Of a stretch of 34,229 nt of DNA, positions 1-7,651 are shown piece by piece (position 1 is the first letter of the stretch; every line of letters begins with the position of its first letter). A program made the position numbers and the translations under genes. The stretch lies in contig JAILOI010000096.1 of assembly GCA_024690885.1 (NCBI GenBank), positions 1-34,229 on the forward strand, in the 5' to 3' direction. The notes below the pieces were generated by a model. That model saw only the letters and a program-made list of their open reading frames with translations, was not told the origin of the DNA and ran no database searches. Origin of the DNA: Lachnospiraceae bacterium (GTDB taxonomy: Bacteria > Bacillota > Clostridia > Lachnospirales > Lachnospiraceae).

Positions 1-516
1 TTATTGTACCAGCAAGTCCATGAGGGCCATGTAGACGTCTTCGTACTTGGCCTTCCAGTTGACCACGATGGCCTCGGCCTGTTCCTTGGAGGCAACGTGG
101 AGGTTGATGTCTACCACGTTGTGACCTTCTTCGGTGACGCGGCAATGGACCAGGTAGCCGCCACCGGTGGCATCGTAGTAGTCGGCGGTGACGGAGTTGT
201 TCTTCTTCATGGTGAGAGAGTTCTCGGCGAAGTAGTTCTTCATGTCTTCTTCGATGGCCGGTGTGATGCGGTCCGGGAAGAGCTCGAGGGTGCGCTCACC
301 TTCTTCATTGATGACGTACTGGGTGGAGTTGACCGAGGTGCTCATGTCAATCATCTGGGCTTCCACCAAGTCGCTGATGGTTTGCTGGATGGTGAAGTAG
401 TCGGTGTACTTGCGATCCAGGAAGAAGTCGGTTACCTGTTTGGTACTTAATGGAAAGTTCACCTTGGAAAGTAAGTTGAGTACCATAATTTTGTAGATAA
501 TGTTTGATTCAGCCAT
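1..516 (-). CDS. DUF4364 family protein (winged-helix-like)
   Basis: A 171-residue protein, complete in the window: its stop codon is the first three bases. I recognise it as a DUF4364 protein, a family typical of Clostridia with no assigned biochemical role. Residues 1-60 resemble a winged-helix region: a helical start (NIIYKIMVLNLL), then LSTKQVTDFFLDRKYTD and a helix with TISDLVEAQMI. The rest is a mixed alpha/beta C-terminal half. There is no signal peptide or membrane segment, so it is probably cytoplasmic. The ATG is preceded by a good AAGGAAGG site. It starts 23 nt after the malic enzyme stop, so the two are probably co-transcribed. A DNA-binding role is inferred from fold resemblance only. 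Confidence 0.8.
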   Translation of the reverse strand: MAESNIIYKIMVLNLLSKVNFPLSTKQVTDFFLDRKYTDYFTIQQTISDLVEAQMIDMSTSVNSTQYVINEEGERTLELFPDRITPAIEEDMKNYFAENSLTMKKNNSVTADYYDATGGGYLVHCRVTEEGHNVVDINLHVASKEQAEAIVVNWKAKYEDVYMALMDLLVQ

Positions 517-539
517 GGGCGTAACCTTCCTTGTAGTCG

Positions 540-1691
540 TTATTGAATGTGAGCCTTGACAGCAGCAGCAACGGCATCGGCAACCTGAGGATCAAAAGCC
601 TCCGGCATAATGAATTCGTCGCAGAGCTTGTCAGAAGGAACTAAATCGGCGATGGCATTGGCAGCGGCCAATTTCATCTCCTCGGTGATTTGTTTTGCGT
701 GGCCTTCTAGGGCACCACGGAAGATGCCAGGGAAAGCAACCACATTGTTGATCTGGTTCGGGAAATCGCTGCGTCCGGTACCGACGATACGAGCGCCGGC
801 TTCCTTGGCGATGTCCGGCATGATTTCCGGCGTTGGGTTAGCCATGGCGAAGATGATGGCGTCGGAATTCATGGAACGAACCATATCTGCAGTTAAAATG
901 CCGGGCTTGGAAACACCGATGAAGACATCAGCACCAACCAGGGCATCAACTAAGGTGCCTTCTACGTGGCGTGGATTGGTTACCGGGAGCATCTCTTTCT
1001 GGGCCCAGTTTAAAGCTTCGTGATCGGCACGTAAAATACCGTAGAAGTCACAGAGGATTAAGTCCTTGAAGCCATAACGAAGGAGAAGCTTTGCGATGGC
1101 AAGACCGGCAGAACCGGGGCCATTGAGAACGATACGAACGTCTTCCTTGTTCTTGCCGGTGACGCGGAGGGCGTTGATTAAAGCGGCAAGTACAACGATG
1201 GCAGTACCATGCTGGTCGTCGTGGAAAACCGGGATGTCTAACATCTCCTTGAGGCGACGCTCAATTTCGAAACAACGAGGAGCAGAGATGTCCTCTAAAT
1301 TAATGCCGCCAAAGGTAGGGGCAATGTTGGCAACGGTCTGAATGATTTCTTCCGTGTCCTGGGTGTCTAAGCAGATTGGAAACGCATTCACGTCGCCGAA
1401 TTCCTTGAATAATACGGCTTTGCCTTCCATTACCGGCATAGCAGCCTCCGGACCGATGTTGCCCAAACCAAGAACTGCACTACCGTCGGAAACAACTGCA
1501 ACGGTGTTGGCTTTCAAGGTGTAGTTATATACTTGAGATTTATCTTCCGCGATGATACGACAAGGGGCAGCAACACCCGGTGTGTATGCAAGCGCTAAGT
1601 CTTCTCTGGAATTTACTTTTGATTTTGCAACAGTTTCGATTTTGCCATTCCACTCGGCATGAAGCTGGATGGCTCTCTCGTCATTGGTCAT
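540..1691 (-). CDS. NAD(P)-dependent malic enzyme (oxaloacetate-decarboxylating)
   Basis: Oxidatively decarboxylates malate to pyruvate and CO2 while reducing NAD(P)+, a cytosolic link between C4 acids and pyruvate. The 383-residue protein is the short bacterial form without a C-terminal phosphotransacetylase-like domain. Visible signatures are AYTPGVAAPC (Tyr36, candidate catalytic Tyr), SDGSAVLGLGNIGPEA, the metal-site region FHDDQHGTA, and a Rossmann motif NGPGSAGLAIAKLL. The frame is open for 34 more codons upstream. I chose the ATG at 1691 because AAGGGAG precedes it at good spacing, because the protein then begins at the usual family N-terminus (MTNDERAIQLH), and because the upstream extension would cross the predicted promoter. 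Cofactor preference (NAD or NADP) cannot be read with confidence. Confidence 0.93.
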   Translation of the reverse strand: MTNDERAIQLHAEWNGKIETVAKSKVNSREDLALAYTPGVAAPCRIIAEDKSQVYNYTLKANTVAVVSDGSAVLGLGNIGPEAAMPVMEGKAVLFKEFGDVNAFPICLDTQDTEEIIQTVANIAPTFGGINLEDISAPRCFEIERRLKEMLDIPVFHDDQHGTAIVVLAALINALRVTGKNKEDVRIVLNGPGSAGLAIAKLLLRYGFKDLILCDFYGILRADHEALNWAQKEMLPVTNPRHVEGTLVDALVGADVFIGVSKPGILTADMVRSMNSDAIIFAMANPTPEIMPDIAKEAGARIVGTGRSDFPNQINNVVAFPGIFRGALEGHAKQITEEMKLAAANAIADLVPSDKLCDEFIMPEAFDPQVADAVAAAVKAHIQ

Positions 1692-1723
1692 AATGATGAT
1701 CTCCCTTCTTTTTACGCTTATCA

Positions 1724-1752
1724 AGTTTAGCATGATTAAAAAATGCTTGCAA
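1724..1752 (-). promoter_or_regulatory. Promoter for malic enzyme-DUF4364 unit
   Basis: Reading the minus strand, TTGCAA (1747-1752) is followed after exactly 17 bp by TAAACT (1724-1729), a sigma-A-type pair. It lies about 33 bp upstream of the malic enzyme start and leaves a short leader that contains the ribosome binding site. The same palindromic TTGCAA serves the opposite direction. Confidence 0.6.
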
Positions 1753-1775
1753 GAGAGGAAAAAAGGGGTTATACT
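1747..1775 (+). promoter_or_regulatory. Promoter for rho
   Basis: TTGCAA (1747-1752), a 17-bp spacer and TATACT (1770-1775) fit a sigma-A promoter. The transcript would start near 1782 and have a leader of about 100 nt before rho. The -35 hexamer is its own reverse complement and also fits as the -35 of the divergent malic enzyme promoter. Confidence 0.6.
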
Positions 1776-1785
1776 TTGTACAATC

Positions 1786-1870
1786 AAAAACAATTCATTG
1801 TTTTTAATTTCTTAATGAATATCACATTTTTCCCAGAACATTTTTTAGAATGAATATAGAATAAGAAATT
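1786..1870 (+). promoter_or_regulatory. Structured leader of rho
   Basis: Two inverted repeats lie in the predicted rho leader. A perfect 9-bp dyad (AAAAACAAT, 2-nt gap, ATTGTTTTT) spans 1786-1805, right at the predicted transcript start. AATTTCTTA at 1806-1814 is also perfectly complementary to TAAGAAATT at 1862-1870, which sits just before the AAGGAG ribosome binding site. The sequence between is A/T-rich. Rho genes in other bacteria are often autoregulated through their leaders; that this applies here is inference. Confidence 0.4.
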
Positions 1871-1883
1871 CAAAGGAGAATAC

Positions 1884-3305
1884 ATGAGAGAAAAGTATGA
1901 GAGTTTGGCAGTTGGCGTTCTGCGAGACTTAGCGAAAGCCAGAGGTCTGAAAGGCATTTCCAAATTAAAAAAAGAAGAACTGGTGGAAGCGATGTTGGCA
2001 CAGGATGCCATCGATGCCAAGAACAAAGCGGCAGAAGAAAATCCGAAGCATGCATCACATGGTGAGCGCAGCGAGCGTCCGGAACGAGGAGAACGTCCGA
2101 AGCGTATGAGCCATGGAGAGAAGAGTGAGCGACGGGAAGAAGGCACAGAAGAAGGCGAAGAGCGTCAGCTTCCGCATTATGATGATGCCAAGACGGCCAA
2201 CGGAATCCTAGAAGTGTTACAGGACGGTTATGGATTCATTCGTTGTGAGAACTACATGCCGGGAGAGAACGATGTTTATGTTTCTCCATCCCAGATTCGC
2301 AAGTTTAACTTGAAGACCGGCGATATCATCGTGGGTAAGACACGGAAGAATAATCCGAATGATAAGTTCGGCGCCCTGCTGTATATTGAGAACATCAACG
2401 GATATGCACCGGAAGCTGCGGCACGTCGTCCTAACTTCGAGGATTTAACCCCGATTTTCCCGGATGAGCGCATCCGTTTGGAACGTCCGGGCTGTGGGGT
2501 ATCGGTTCGTATCGTGGATATGTTATCCCCAATCGGTAAGGGACAGCGTGGTATGATTGTTGCTCAGCCGAAGGCCGGTAAGACAACCTTATTAAAGCAG
2601 GTGGCAAAATCCGTAAAGGTTTCTCATCCGGAGATGCATCTGATTATCTTATTGATTGATGAGCGTCCGGAGGAAGTTACCGATATGAAGGAAGCCATCG
2701 AGGGTGAGAACGTAGAAGTTATCTATTCCACCTTTGATGAATTGCCGGAACATCATAAGCGTGTATCCGAGATGGTCATCGAGCGTGCAAAACGTTTGGT
2801 GGAGCACGGACAGGATGTTATGATTCTGTTAGATTCCATTACCCGTCTGGCACGTGCGTATAACTTAACGGTTGCACCAAGTGGACGTACACTTTCCGGC
2901 GGTTTGGATCCGGCAGCACTGCATATGCCGAAGCGTTTCTTCGGTGCAGCACGTAACATGCGTGGCGGCGGAAGCTTGACCATCCTGGCTACCGCTTTGG
3001 TTGAGACCGGAAGCAAGATGGATGATGTGGTATTCGAGGAGTTCAAGGGTACCGGTAATATGGAATTGGTATTGGATCGTAAGTTATCGGAGCGCCGTGT
3101 ATTCCCGGCCATTGATTTGGCCAAGTCTTCCACCAGACGTGAAGATTTGCTTCTGAGCAAGGAAGAATTGGAAGCATCCGATTTGATTCGCCGAAACTTA
3201 AACGGCATGCGGAAGGAAGAAGCAGGAGAAGCCATCCTTCATATGTTTACACATACCAAGAACAATGCAGACTTTGTACAGATGGTGTTAAAGCGCCTGA
3301 AATAA
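1884..3305 (+). CDS. rho: Transcription termination factor Rho
   Basis: Hexameric RNA helicase that ends transcription. The 473 residues contain an N-terminal Rho_N helical domain (about 1-42), a charged low-complexity insert (about 45-98, rich in Arg, Glu and Gly), a cold-shock-like RNA-binding domain with GYGFIR (115-120), and the ATPase core. Walker A is PKAGKTT (229-235). LIDERPEE, the Walker B region MILLDSITRLARAYN and the bicyclomycin-site region LSGGLDPAALHMPKRFFGAARN (split by family custom into SGGLDP and KRFFGAARN) are all present, so the enzyme should be active. AAGGAG precedes the ATG. It is followed by rpmE, which has its own promoter; this gene order is common in Clostridia. 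The insert contains two related segments starting SHGERSER and SHGEKSER. Confidence 0.98.
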   Translation: MREKYESLAVGVLRDLAKARGLKGISKLKKEELVEAMLAQDAIDAKNKAAEENPKHASHGERSERPERGERPKRMSHGEKSERREEGTEEGEERQLPHYDDAKTANGILEVLQDGYGFIRCENYMPGENDVYVSPSQIRKFNLKTGDIIVGKTRKNNPNDKFGALLYIENINGYAPEAAARRPNFEDLTPIFPDERIRLERPGCGVSVRIVDMLSPIGKGQRGMIVAQPKAGKTTLLKQVAKSVKVSHPEMHLIILLIDERPEEVTDMKEAIEGENVEVIYSTFDELPEHHKRVSEMVIERAKRLVEHGQDVMILLDSITRLARAYNLTVAPSGRTLSGGLDPAALHMPKRFFGAARNMRGGGSLTILATALVETGSKMDDVVFEEFKGTGNMELVLDRKLSERRVFPAIDLAKSSTRREDLLLSKEELEASDLIRRNLNGMRKEEAGEAILHMFTHTKNNADFVQMVLKRLK

Positions 3306-3320
3306 ATTTTCGGAAAACCC

Positions 3321-3349
3321 TTGCACCATTTCTATATACATGCTACAAT
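3321..3349 (+). promoter_or_regulatory. Promoter for rpmE
   Basis: TTGCAC (3321-3326), a 17-bp spacer and TACAAT (3344-3349), with TG one base upstream of the -10 (extended -10). Predicted start is near 3356, giving a leader of about 60 nt. No terminator separates rho from it, so rpmE may also be read from the rho promoter. Confidence 0.7.
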
Positions 3350-3417
3350 ATGAAAGCTGTTTATCGGGATGTGAATAGTTTTAACTTTATGATTATAGAT
3401 TTAGTGAGGTGAAAAAC

Positions 3418-3621
3418 ATGAGACAGGGAATCCATCCGGATTACTATCAGGCAACCGTAACTTGTAACTGTGGTAACACTTTCGTAACCGGTTCTACCAA
3501 GGAGAACATCCACGTAGAAATCTGCTCTAAGTGCCATCCATTCTATACTGGTCAGCAGAAGGCATCTAAGGCTCGCGGACGTATCGATCAGTTCAACAAG
3601 AAGTACGGTATCCAGGGTTAA
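3418..3621 (+). CDS. rpmE: 50S ribosomal protein L31 (zinc-binding form)
   Basis: A 67-residue L31. It has the four cysteines of the zinc-binding (C+) type: Cys16, Cys18, Cys36 and Cys39 in CNCG and CSKC. The family hallmark IHPDYY opens the protein and [10 protein letters not shown] follows the second pair. A GTG three codons upstream is in frame, but ATG at 3418 gives the normal L31 start (MRQGIHP) and is placed correctly 6 nt after GAGGTG. Zinc-containing L31 is often replaced by a zinc-free paralogue during zinc limitation in other Firmicutes; no such paralogue is in this window. A strong terminator follows. Confidence 0.97.
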   Translation: MRQGIHPDYYQATVTCNCGNTFVTGSTKENIHVEICSKCHPFYTGQQKASKARGRIDQFNKKYGIQG

Positions 3622-3638
3622 TAATTGTACGATAGTAG

Positions 3639-3677
3639 AAGAGGTTGAGATTGTAAAATCTCAGCCTCTTGTTTGTT
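3639..3677 (+). terminator. Rho-independent terminator after rpmE
   Basis: A 14-bp stem (AAGAGGTTGAGATT with AATCTCAGCCTCTT, one G-T pair), a GTAA tetraloop at 3653-3656 and a T-rich tail. It ends about 15 nt before the DUF1385 start codon, so readthrough may set expression of the downstream genes. Confidence 0.9.
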
Positions 3678-3692
3678 ATAAGGGAGAATGTT

Positions 3693-4634
3693 ATGAGATA
3701 TTCAGGGATTGGCGGACAGGCGATTATGGAAGGCGTGATGATGCGCAACGGCAATTCATATGCGGTTGCAGTACGTCTGCCGGATCAGTCCATTCATGTG
3801 GATGTTCATCAGGTGAAGGGAATCCACGAGGGGATTCAGAAGATTCCCATTGTTCGTGGTGTGTATACCTTTTTCTGGTCCCTCATCATAGGACTGGGTT
3901 CCTTGATGGAATCGGCATCTTATTTCGAAGAGGAAGGGGATGCGAAGGTTGACAAGCAGAACCTGTCCGAGGAAGAACAGAAAAAATTAGAACGCAAGGA
4001 GAAGGCCGAGATGGGCGGAACCCTGCTGTTGTCCTTCGTTTTGGCGCTTGGTATTTTTATGGCCTTGCCTTACGGGATTTCCGCTTTGCTGGGCCGTTTT
4101 ATTGCAAATCCAATGCTGACTGCGTTTATCGAAGGCGTGTTGCGTGTGGTGATTTTTATTCTCTATATTGCAATAATCTCCAAGACGGATGATATTAAGC
4201 GGACCTTCATGTACCACGGGGCCGAGCATAAGTGCATCAACTGCATCGAAAGCGGATTGGAACTTACGGTGGAGAATGTGCGGAAGTCAACGCGGCTGCA
4301 CAAGCGCTGTGGAACCAGCTTTCTGTTTATTGTGCTGTTAATCAGTATCTTTATTTTTATGTTTATTCGGATGGATTCCCATCTGTTGCAGTTGGTGTTA
4401 CGCCTTCTGCTGGTGCCGGTGATTGCCGGTATTTCCTATGAGTTTATTCGCCTGGCAGGACGGACTGAAAATAAGCTTATCAATGCCTTAAGTCAGCCGG
4501 GACTCTGGATGCAAAAACTCACCACAAAAGAGCCGGATGATGATATGATTAAGGTAGGAATTGCTTCGGTAGAAGCAGTGTTTGATTGGAAGTCATTTTT
4601 GGAAGGCGATGAGGCACGTTGCTCCATCTCCTGA
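3693..4634 (+). CDS. DUF1385 family membrane protein (YqhQ-like)
   Basis: A 313-residue integral membrane protein of the DUF1385 family (Bacillus subtilis YqhQ is a member); function not established. It opens with the family signature GIGGQAIMEGVMMRN. About four hydrophobic segments follow: roughly 54-72, 108-135, 145-165 and a pair at 210-245. Conserved YHGAEHKCINCIE and HKRCGTSFLF motifs lie between them and supply His and Cys residues that could bind a metal. The ATG at 3693 follows AAGGGAG; the in-frame upstream TTG falls inside the rpmE terminator and is unlikely. The gene is next to prmC and prfA, an arrangement common in Clostridia, and its stop codon overlaps the prmC ribosome binding site. 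Confidence 0.9.
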   Translation: MRYSGIGGQAIMEGVMMRNGNSYAVAVRLPDQSIHVDVHQVKGIHEGIQKIPIVRGVYTFFWSLIIGLGSLMESASYFEEEGDAKVDKQNLSEEEQKKLERKEKAEMGGTLLLSFVLALGIFMALPYGISALLGRFIANPMLTAFIEGVLRVVIFILYIAIISKTDDIKRTFMYHGAEHKCINCIESGLELTVENVRKSTRLHKRCGTSFLFIVLLISIFIFMFIRMDSHLLQLVLRLLLVPVIAGISYEFIRLAGRTENKLINALSQPGLWMQKLTTKEPDDDMIKVGIASVEAVFDWKSFLEGDEARCSIS

Positions 4635-4646
4635 AGGAGAAGCGGT

Positions 4647-5522
4647 ATGAAGTTTGTCAGTTATTTGGATGCGGTGAAGGCCGGAGAGGAAACCCTTGCG
4701 GCGGCCGGCATTGTAGATGCGAAAATTGATGCGAAATATCTGTTTGAAAGTATGCCGGGACATGATTCCAATTTCTTATTGTTGTATGGCAGGCGTCAGA
4801 TGGATGAGGACCAGCGGCTTGCTTATGAGGCGTTGATTCAGAAGCGGGCCAGTCATATTCCGCTGCAGCATATCCTAGGCTATACCGAGTTTATGGGACT
4901 TCGTTTTACGGTGAATGAACACGTGTTGTGTCCACGCCAGGACACGGAAACTCTGGTAGAACTTGCCCAGTCCTACTTACAGCCGGGATGCCGGGTTTTG
5001 GATATGTGTACCGGTAGCGGTTGTATCCTGATTTCCCTTTTGGCTTTAGGCAAACGGGGCGTGGTGGAACCGGGTGGATTTGTTGGTGTTGCCAGCGATA
5101 TCTCCGAGGAAGCATTGGAAGTGGCGAAGCAGAATGCCGAAGATCAACGGGTGGAGATTCGCTTTTTACAGGGAGATCTGTTTGATTCCCTACAAGCACT
5201 TCCAACAGAGGAACGGCGTTTTGATTTGATTGTTTCCAATCCACCGTATATTCCGACGGCCGGAGTATGGTCACTGATGCCGGAGGTGCGTGACCATGAA
5301 CCGAAGATTGCATTGGACGGTTCGGATACGGGGTTGGTTTTCTACGAGCGTTTGACTTCGCAGGCAAGTGAGTTTTTGAAGCCGGGTGGACGGATGCTGG
5401 TGGAAATCGGATATGATCAGGCCGAGGATGTGTGTCAATTGTTCCGGGAGCATGGATTTTCGGATGTGGTTTGTCACAAGGATTTGGCCGGGAACGACCG
5501 CGTGGTGATGGGACACTTGTAG
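4647..5522 (+). CDS. prmC: Peptide chain release factor N5-glutamine methyltransferase
   Basis: SAM-dependent methyltransferase that methylates the GGQ glutamine of release factors. The 291 residues contain an N-terminal helical substrate-binding domain (about 1-90, with LQHILGYTEFMGLRF), then a Rossmann methyltransferase fold. Motif I is VLDMCTGSGCILISL and the catalytic NPPY is at 198-201 (VSNPPYIPT). The AAGGAGAA ribosome binding site overlaps the DUF1385 stop, suggesting translational coupling. The substrate gene prfA follows about 115 nt downstream under its own promoter. Confidence 0.97.
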   Translation: MKFVSYLDAVKAGEETLAAAGIVDAKIDAKYLFESMPGHDSNFLLLYGRRQMDEDQRLAYEALIQKRASHIPLQHILGYTEFMGLRFTVNEHVLCPRQDTETLVELAQSYLQPGCRVLDMCTGSGCILISLLALGKRGVVEPGGFVGVASDISEEALEVAKQNAEDQRVEIRFLQGDLFDSLQALPTEERRFDLIVSNPPYIPTAGVWSLMPEVRDHEPKIALDGSDTGLVFYERLTSQASEFLKPGGRMLVEIGYDQAEDVCQLFREHGFSDVVCHKDLAGNDRVVMGHL

Positions 5523-5549
5523 CGCTACAACCGGGAAGAAATCATGGGT

Positions 5550-5578
5550 TTGCGAGAAGGCAGGCTTCATGTTATAAT
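5550..5578 (+). promoter_or_regulatory. Promoter for prfA
   Basis: TTGCGA (5550-5555), a 17-bp spacer and a consensus TATAAT (5573-5578) preceded by TGT (extended -10). The predicted start near 5585 is followed at once by a small hairpin (GGCTGT 5584-5589, ACAGCC 5595-5600) in the 5' leader. Confidence 0.8.
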
Positions 5579-5636
5579 AGGCGGGCTGTGTCTAACAGCC
5601 GTAACGTATGACAGTTGTAGGATATAGGAGTGTAAG

Positions 5637-6713
5637 ATGTTTGATAAATTAGAAGACCTTCTGATTCACTATCAGGAGATTATGAATATGTTAAGTGAAC
5701 CGGATATCGCCAATGACAGCCGTCGCTTTCAGAAGCTGATGAAGGAGCAGAGTGATTTGACTCCACTGGTAAACGCTTACAATGAATACAAGAAGAATAA
5801 GCAGGCAATTGAGGATTCTCTTGCAATTTTGGATGAGGAATCCGATGAAGAGATGAAGGAACTGGCTAAGGAAGAATTGAACGAGGCTAAGTCCCGCGTC
5901 GAGGAATTAGAGAACGAGTTGAAGGTGCTCTTGCTTCCGAAGGACCCGAACGATAACAAGAACGTTATCGTAGAGATTCGTGGTGGTGCCGGCGGAGACG
6001 AGGCAGCCCTTTTTGCTGCTGAGATTTATCGTATGTACATCCATTATGCAGAGAGCCGTGGATGGAAGACAGAGTTGATTGAAGCAGAAGAGACCGGTAT
6101 CGGTGGAATGAAGTCCGTAAACTTCATGGTTTCCGGTAATGGCGCATACTCCGTATTGAAGTATGAGTCCGGGGTACATCGTGTACAGCGTGTTCCGGAG
6201 ACGGAGTCCGGCGGACGTATCCATACCTCTACCATCACTGTTGCAGTTATGCCGGAGGCAGAGGACGTAGATATTGAAATCAATGAGAAGGATATCCGTA
6301 TTGACGTTATGCGTGCGTCCGGTAACGGTGGACAGTGCGTTAATACCACGGATTCTGCGGTTCGTTTGACCCATTATCCAACCGGTATTGTGATTTATTC
6401 TCAGACCGAGAAGTCTCAGTTACAGAACAAGGACAAGGCATTCGCTCTGTTGCGTGCCAAGTTATATGATATGGAACTGCAGAAGCAGCAAGCAGAAGCA
6501 TCTGCAGAGCGTCTTAGCCAGATTGGAACCGGAGATCGTTCCGAGAAGATTCGTACCTATAACTTCCCACAGGGACGTGTGACCGATCATCGTATCAACT
6601 TGACCCTCTATAAGTTGGACAAGATTATGGACGGTGATATTCAGGAAATCTTAGATGCCCTGATTGCAGCTGACCAGGCGAAGCGATTATCCACCATGGA
6701 TCAGGCAAGCTAG
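5637..6713 (+). CDS. prfA: Peptide chain release factor 1
   Basis: Terminates translation at UAA and UAG. The protein has 358 residues, the usual RF1 length. The codon-recognition loop is PET (187-189), which fits the RF1 P-x-T type rather than the SPF of RF2. The GGQ motif is at 231-233 within [18 protein letters not shown]. The residue after GGQ is Cys, where RF1 of E. coli and B. subtilis has His. A coiled-coil-rich N-terminal domain (about 1-105) precedes domain 2. AGGAG lies 6 nt before the ATG, and a strong terminator follows. Gln233 is the expected target of the adjacent PrmC. Confidence 0.98.
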   Translation: MFDKLEDLLIHYQEIMNMLSEPDIANDSRRFQKLMKEQSDLTPLVNAYNEYKKNKQAIEDSLAILDEESDEEMKELAKEELNEAKSRVEELENELKVLLLPKDPNDNKNVIVEIRGGAGGDEAALFAAEIYRMYIHYAESRGWKTELIEAEETGIGGMKSVNFMVSGNGAYSVLKYESGVHRVQRVPETESGGRIHTSTITVAVMPEAEDVDIEINEKDIRIDVMRASGNGGQCVNTTDSAVRLTHYPTGIVIYSQTEKSQLQNKDKAFALLRAKLYDMELQKQQAEASAERLSQIGTGDRSEKIRTYNFPQGRVTDHRINLTLYKLDKIMDGDIQEILDALIAADQAKRLSTMDQAS

Positions 6714-6766
6714 AGGGCATGGTGAAGCTTTTTGCTTTATTAATTGCACAAAATTTAATGCACGAA

Positions 6767-6802
6767 AAGAACGTAATTACCGCGAATTGCGTTCTTTTTT
6801 TA
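6767..6802 (+). terminator. Rho-independent terminator after prfA
   Basis: A 12-bp stem (AAGAACGTAATT with AATTGCGTTCTT, one wobble), a 6-nt loop at 6779-6784 and a run of seven T. Its 3' arm also contains the likely -35 of the suf promoter. Confidence 0.93.
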
Positions 6803-6814
6803 TTATGCTATAAT
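6787..6814 (+). promoter_or_regulatory. Promoter for suf operon, overlapping the prfA terminator
   Basis: A consensus TATAAT (6809-6814) preceded by TGC makes an extended -10. The best -35 is TTGCGT (6787-6792), spaced 16 bp and lying inside the 3' arm of the terminator. The transcript would start near 6821. Confidence 0.65.
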
Positions 6815-6835
6815 TAACCATATGTGAAATGGTGG

Positions 6836-6868
6836 TTTGAATATACACTATTCCCATAGGAATTCAAA
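6836..6868 (+). promoter_or_regulatory. Nested dyad in the suf leader (possible operator)
   Basis: TTTGAAT (6836-6842) and ATTCAAA (6862-6868) flank an inner dyad ATTCC-CATA-GGAAT (6850-6863). It lies between the predicted transcription start and the AAGGAGG ribosome binding site. SUF operons are often controlled by Rrf2-type repressors that bind dyads, but no such regulator gene is in the window and I cannot match the site to a known consensus. Confidence 0.4.
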
Positions 6869-6888
6869 TATATAAGGAGGCACATAGA

Positions 6889-7647
6889 ATGGCCGAGCAG
6901 ATTTTAGATGTATCAGGACTGAAGGTTACCGTAGAAGACAAGGAAATCCTTCATGGCCTGAATTTAACTGTTAATGCAGGTGAAACACACGTAATTATGG
7001 GACCGAACGGTGCCGGCAAATCAACCTTAGGCTCTACGCTGATGGGTGACCCTCGCTATGAAATTACCGCAGGCAAGATTATGTTTAACGGTGAGGATAT
7101 TACCGGTGAGAGCGCAGATAAGATTTCCAAGAAGGGCATGTTCTTATCCTTCCAGAATCCGGTGGAGGTTCCGGGTATTACCCTTTCCAATTTCATCCGA
7201 AGCGCGTTGGAACAGAAGACCGGTAAGCACATTCGTGTTTGGGACTTCAAGAAGGAATTAGATAAAACCATGGAGCTTTTGAACATGGATCCTTCTTATG
7301 CAGAGCGTGATTTGAATGTGGGCTTCTCCGGTGGTGAGAAGAAGAAGGCAGAGATTCTTCAGCTGTTGATGTTGAAGCCGTCTCTTGCAATTTTGGATGA
7401 GACCGATTCCGGTTTGGATGTGGATGCGGTTCGTATCGTATCTGAGGGTATCGAGGTTTATAAGAAGACGGTTGGTGGTGCACTTTTGATCATCACCCAC
7501 AGCACCAAGATTTTGGATGCATTGGATGTGGATGCTACCCATGTGTTGGTGGATGGTAAGATTGTTCATGACGGTGACCAGAGCTTGATTGCCGAGATCA
7601 ATGAACATGGTTTTGAGCAGTTTATGAATGAGTCCGCGAAGGAGTAG
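6889..7647 (+). CDS. sufC: SUF Fe-S assembly ATPase SufC
   Basis: ABC-type ATPase of the cytosolic SufBCD scaffold; hydrolysis drives the conformational change that lets the SufB-SufD interface build an Fe-S cluster. It has 252 residues with Walker A GPNGAGKST (38-46), the SufC-type signature FSGGEKKKAEILQLL, and a Walker B variant LAILDETDSGLD, in which the DETDSGLD form is typical of SufC. There are no membrane segments, as expected. First gene of the operon, with a strong AAGGAGG ribosome binding site; the gap to sufB is only 4 nt. Confidence 0.97.
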   Translation: MAEQILDVSGLKVTVEDKEILHGLNLTVNAGETHVIMGPNGAGKSTLGSTLMGDPRYEITAGKIMFNGEDITGESADKISKKGMFLSFQNPVEVPGITLSNFIRSALEQKTGKHIRVWDFKKELDKTMELLNMDPSYAERDLNVGFSGGEKKKAEILQLLMLKPSLAILDETDSGLDVDAVRIVSEGIEVYKKTVGGALLIITHSTKILDALDVDATHVLVDGKIVHDGDQSLIAEINEHGFEQFMNESAKE

Positions 7648-7651
7648 ATAG

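Noticed and set aside
1784-2146. 120-codon minus-strand frame opposite the start of rho
   Set aside because: It runs through the divergent promoter region and the Rho low-complexity segment, with no ribosome binding site or recognisable protein.
3409-3621. GTG start for rpmE at 3409
   Set aside because: The GTG overlaps the ribosome binding site that serves the ATG at 3418, and L31 proteins normally begin close to the IHP motif.
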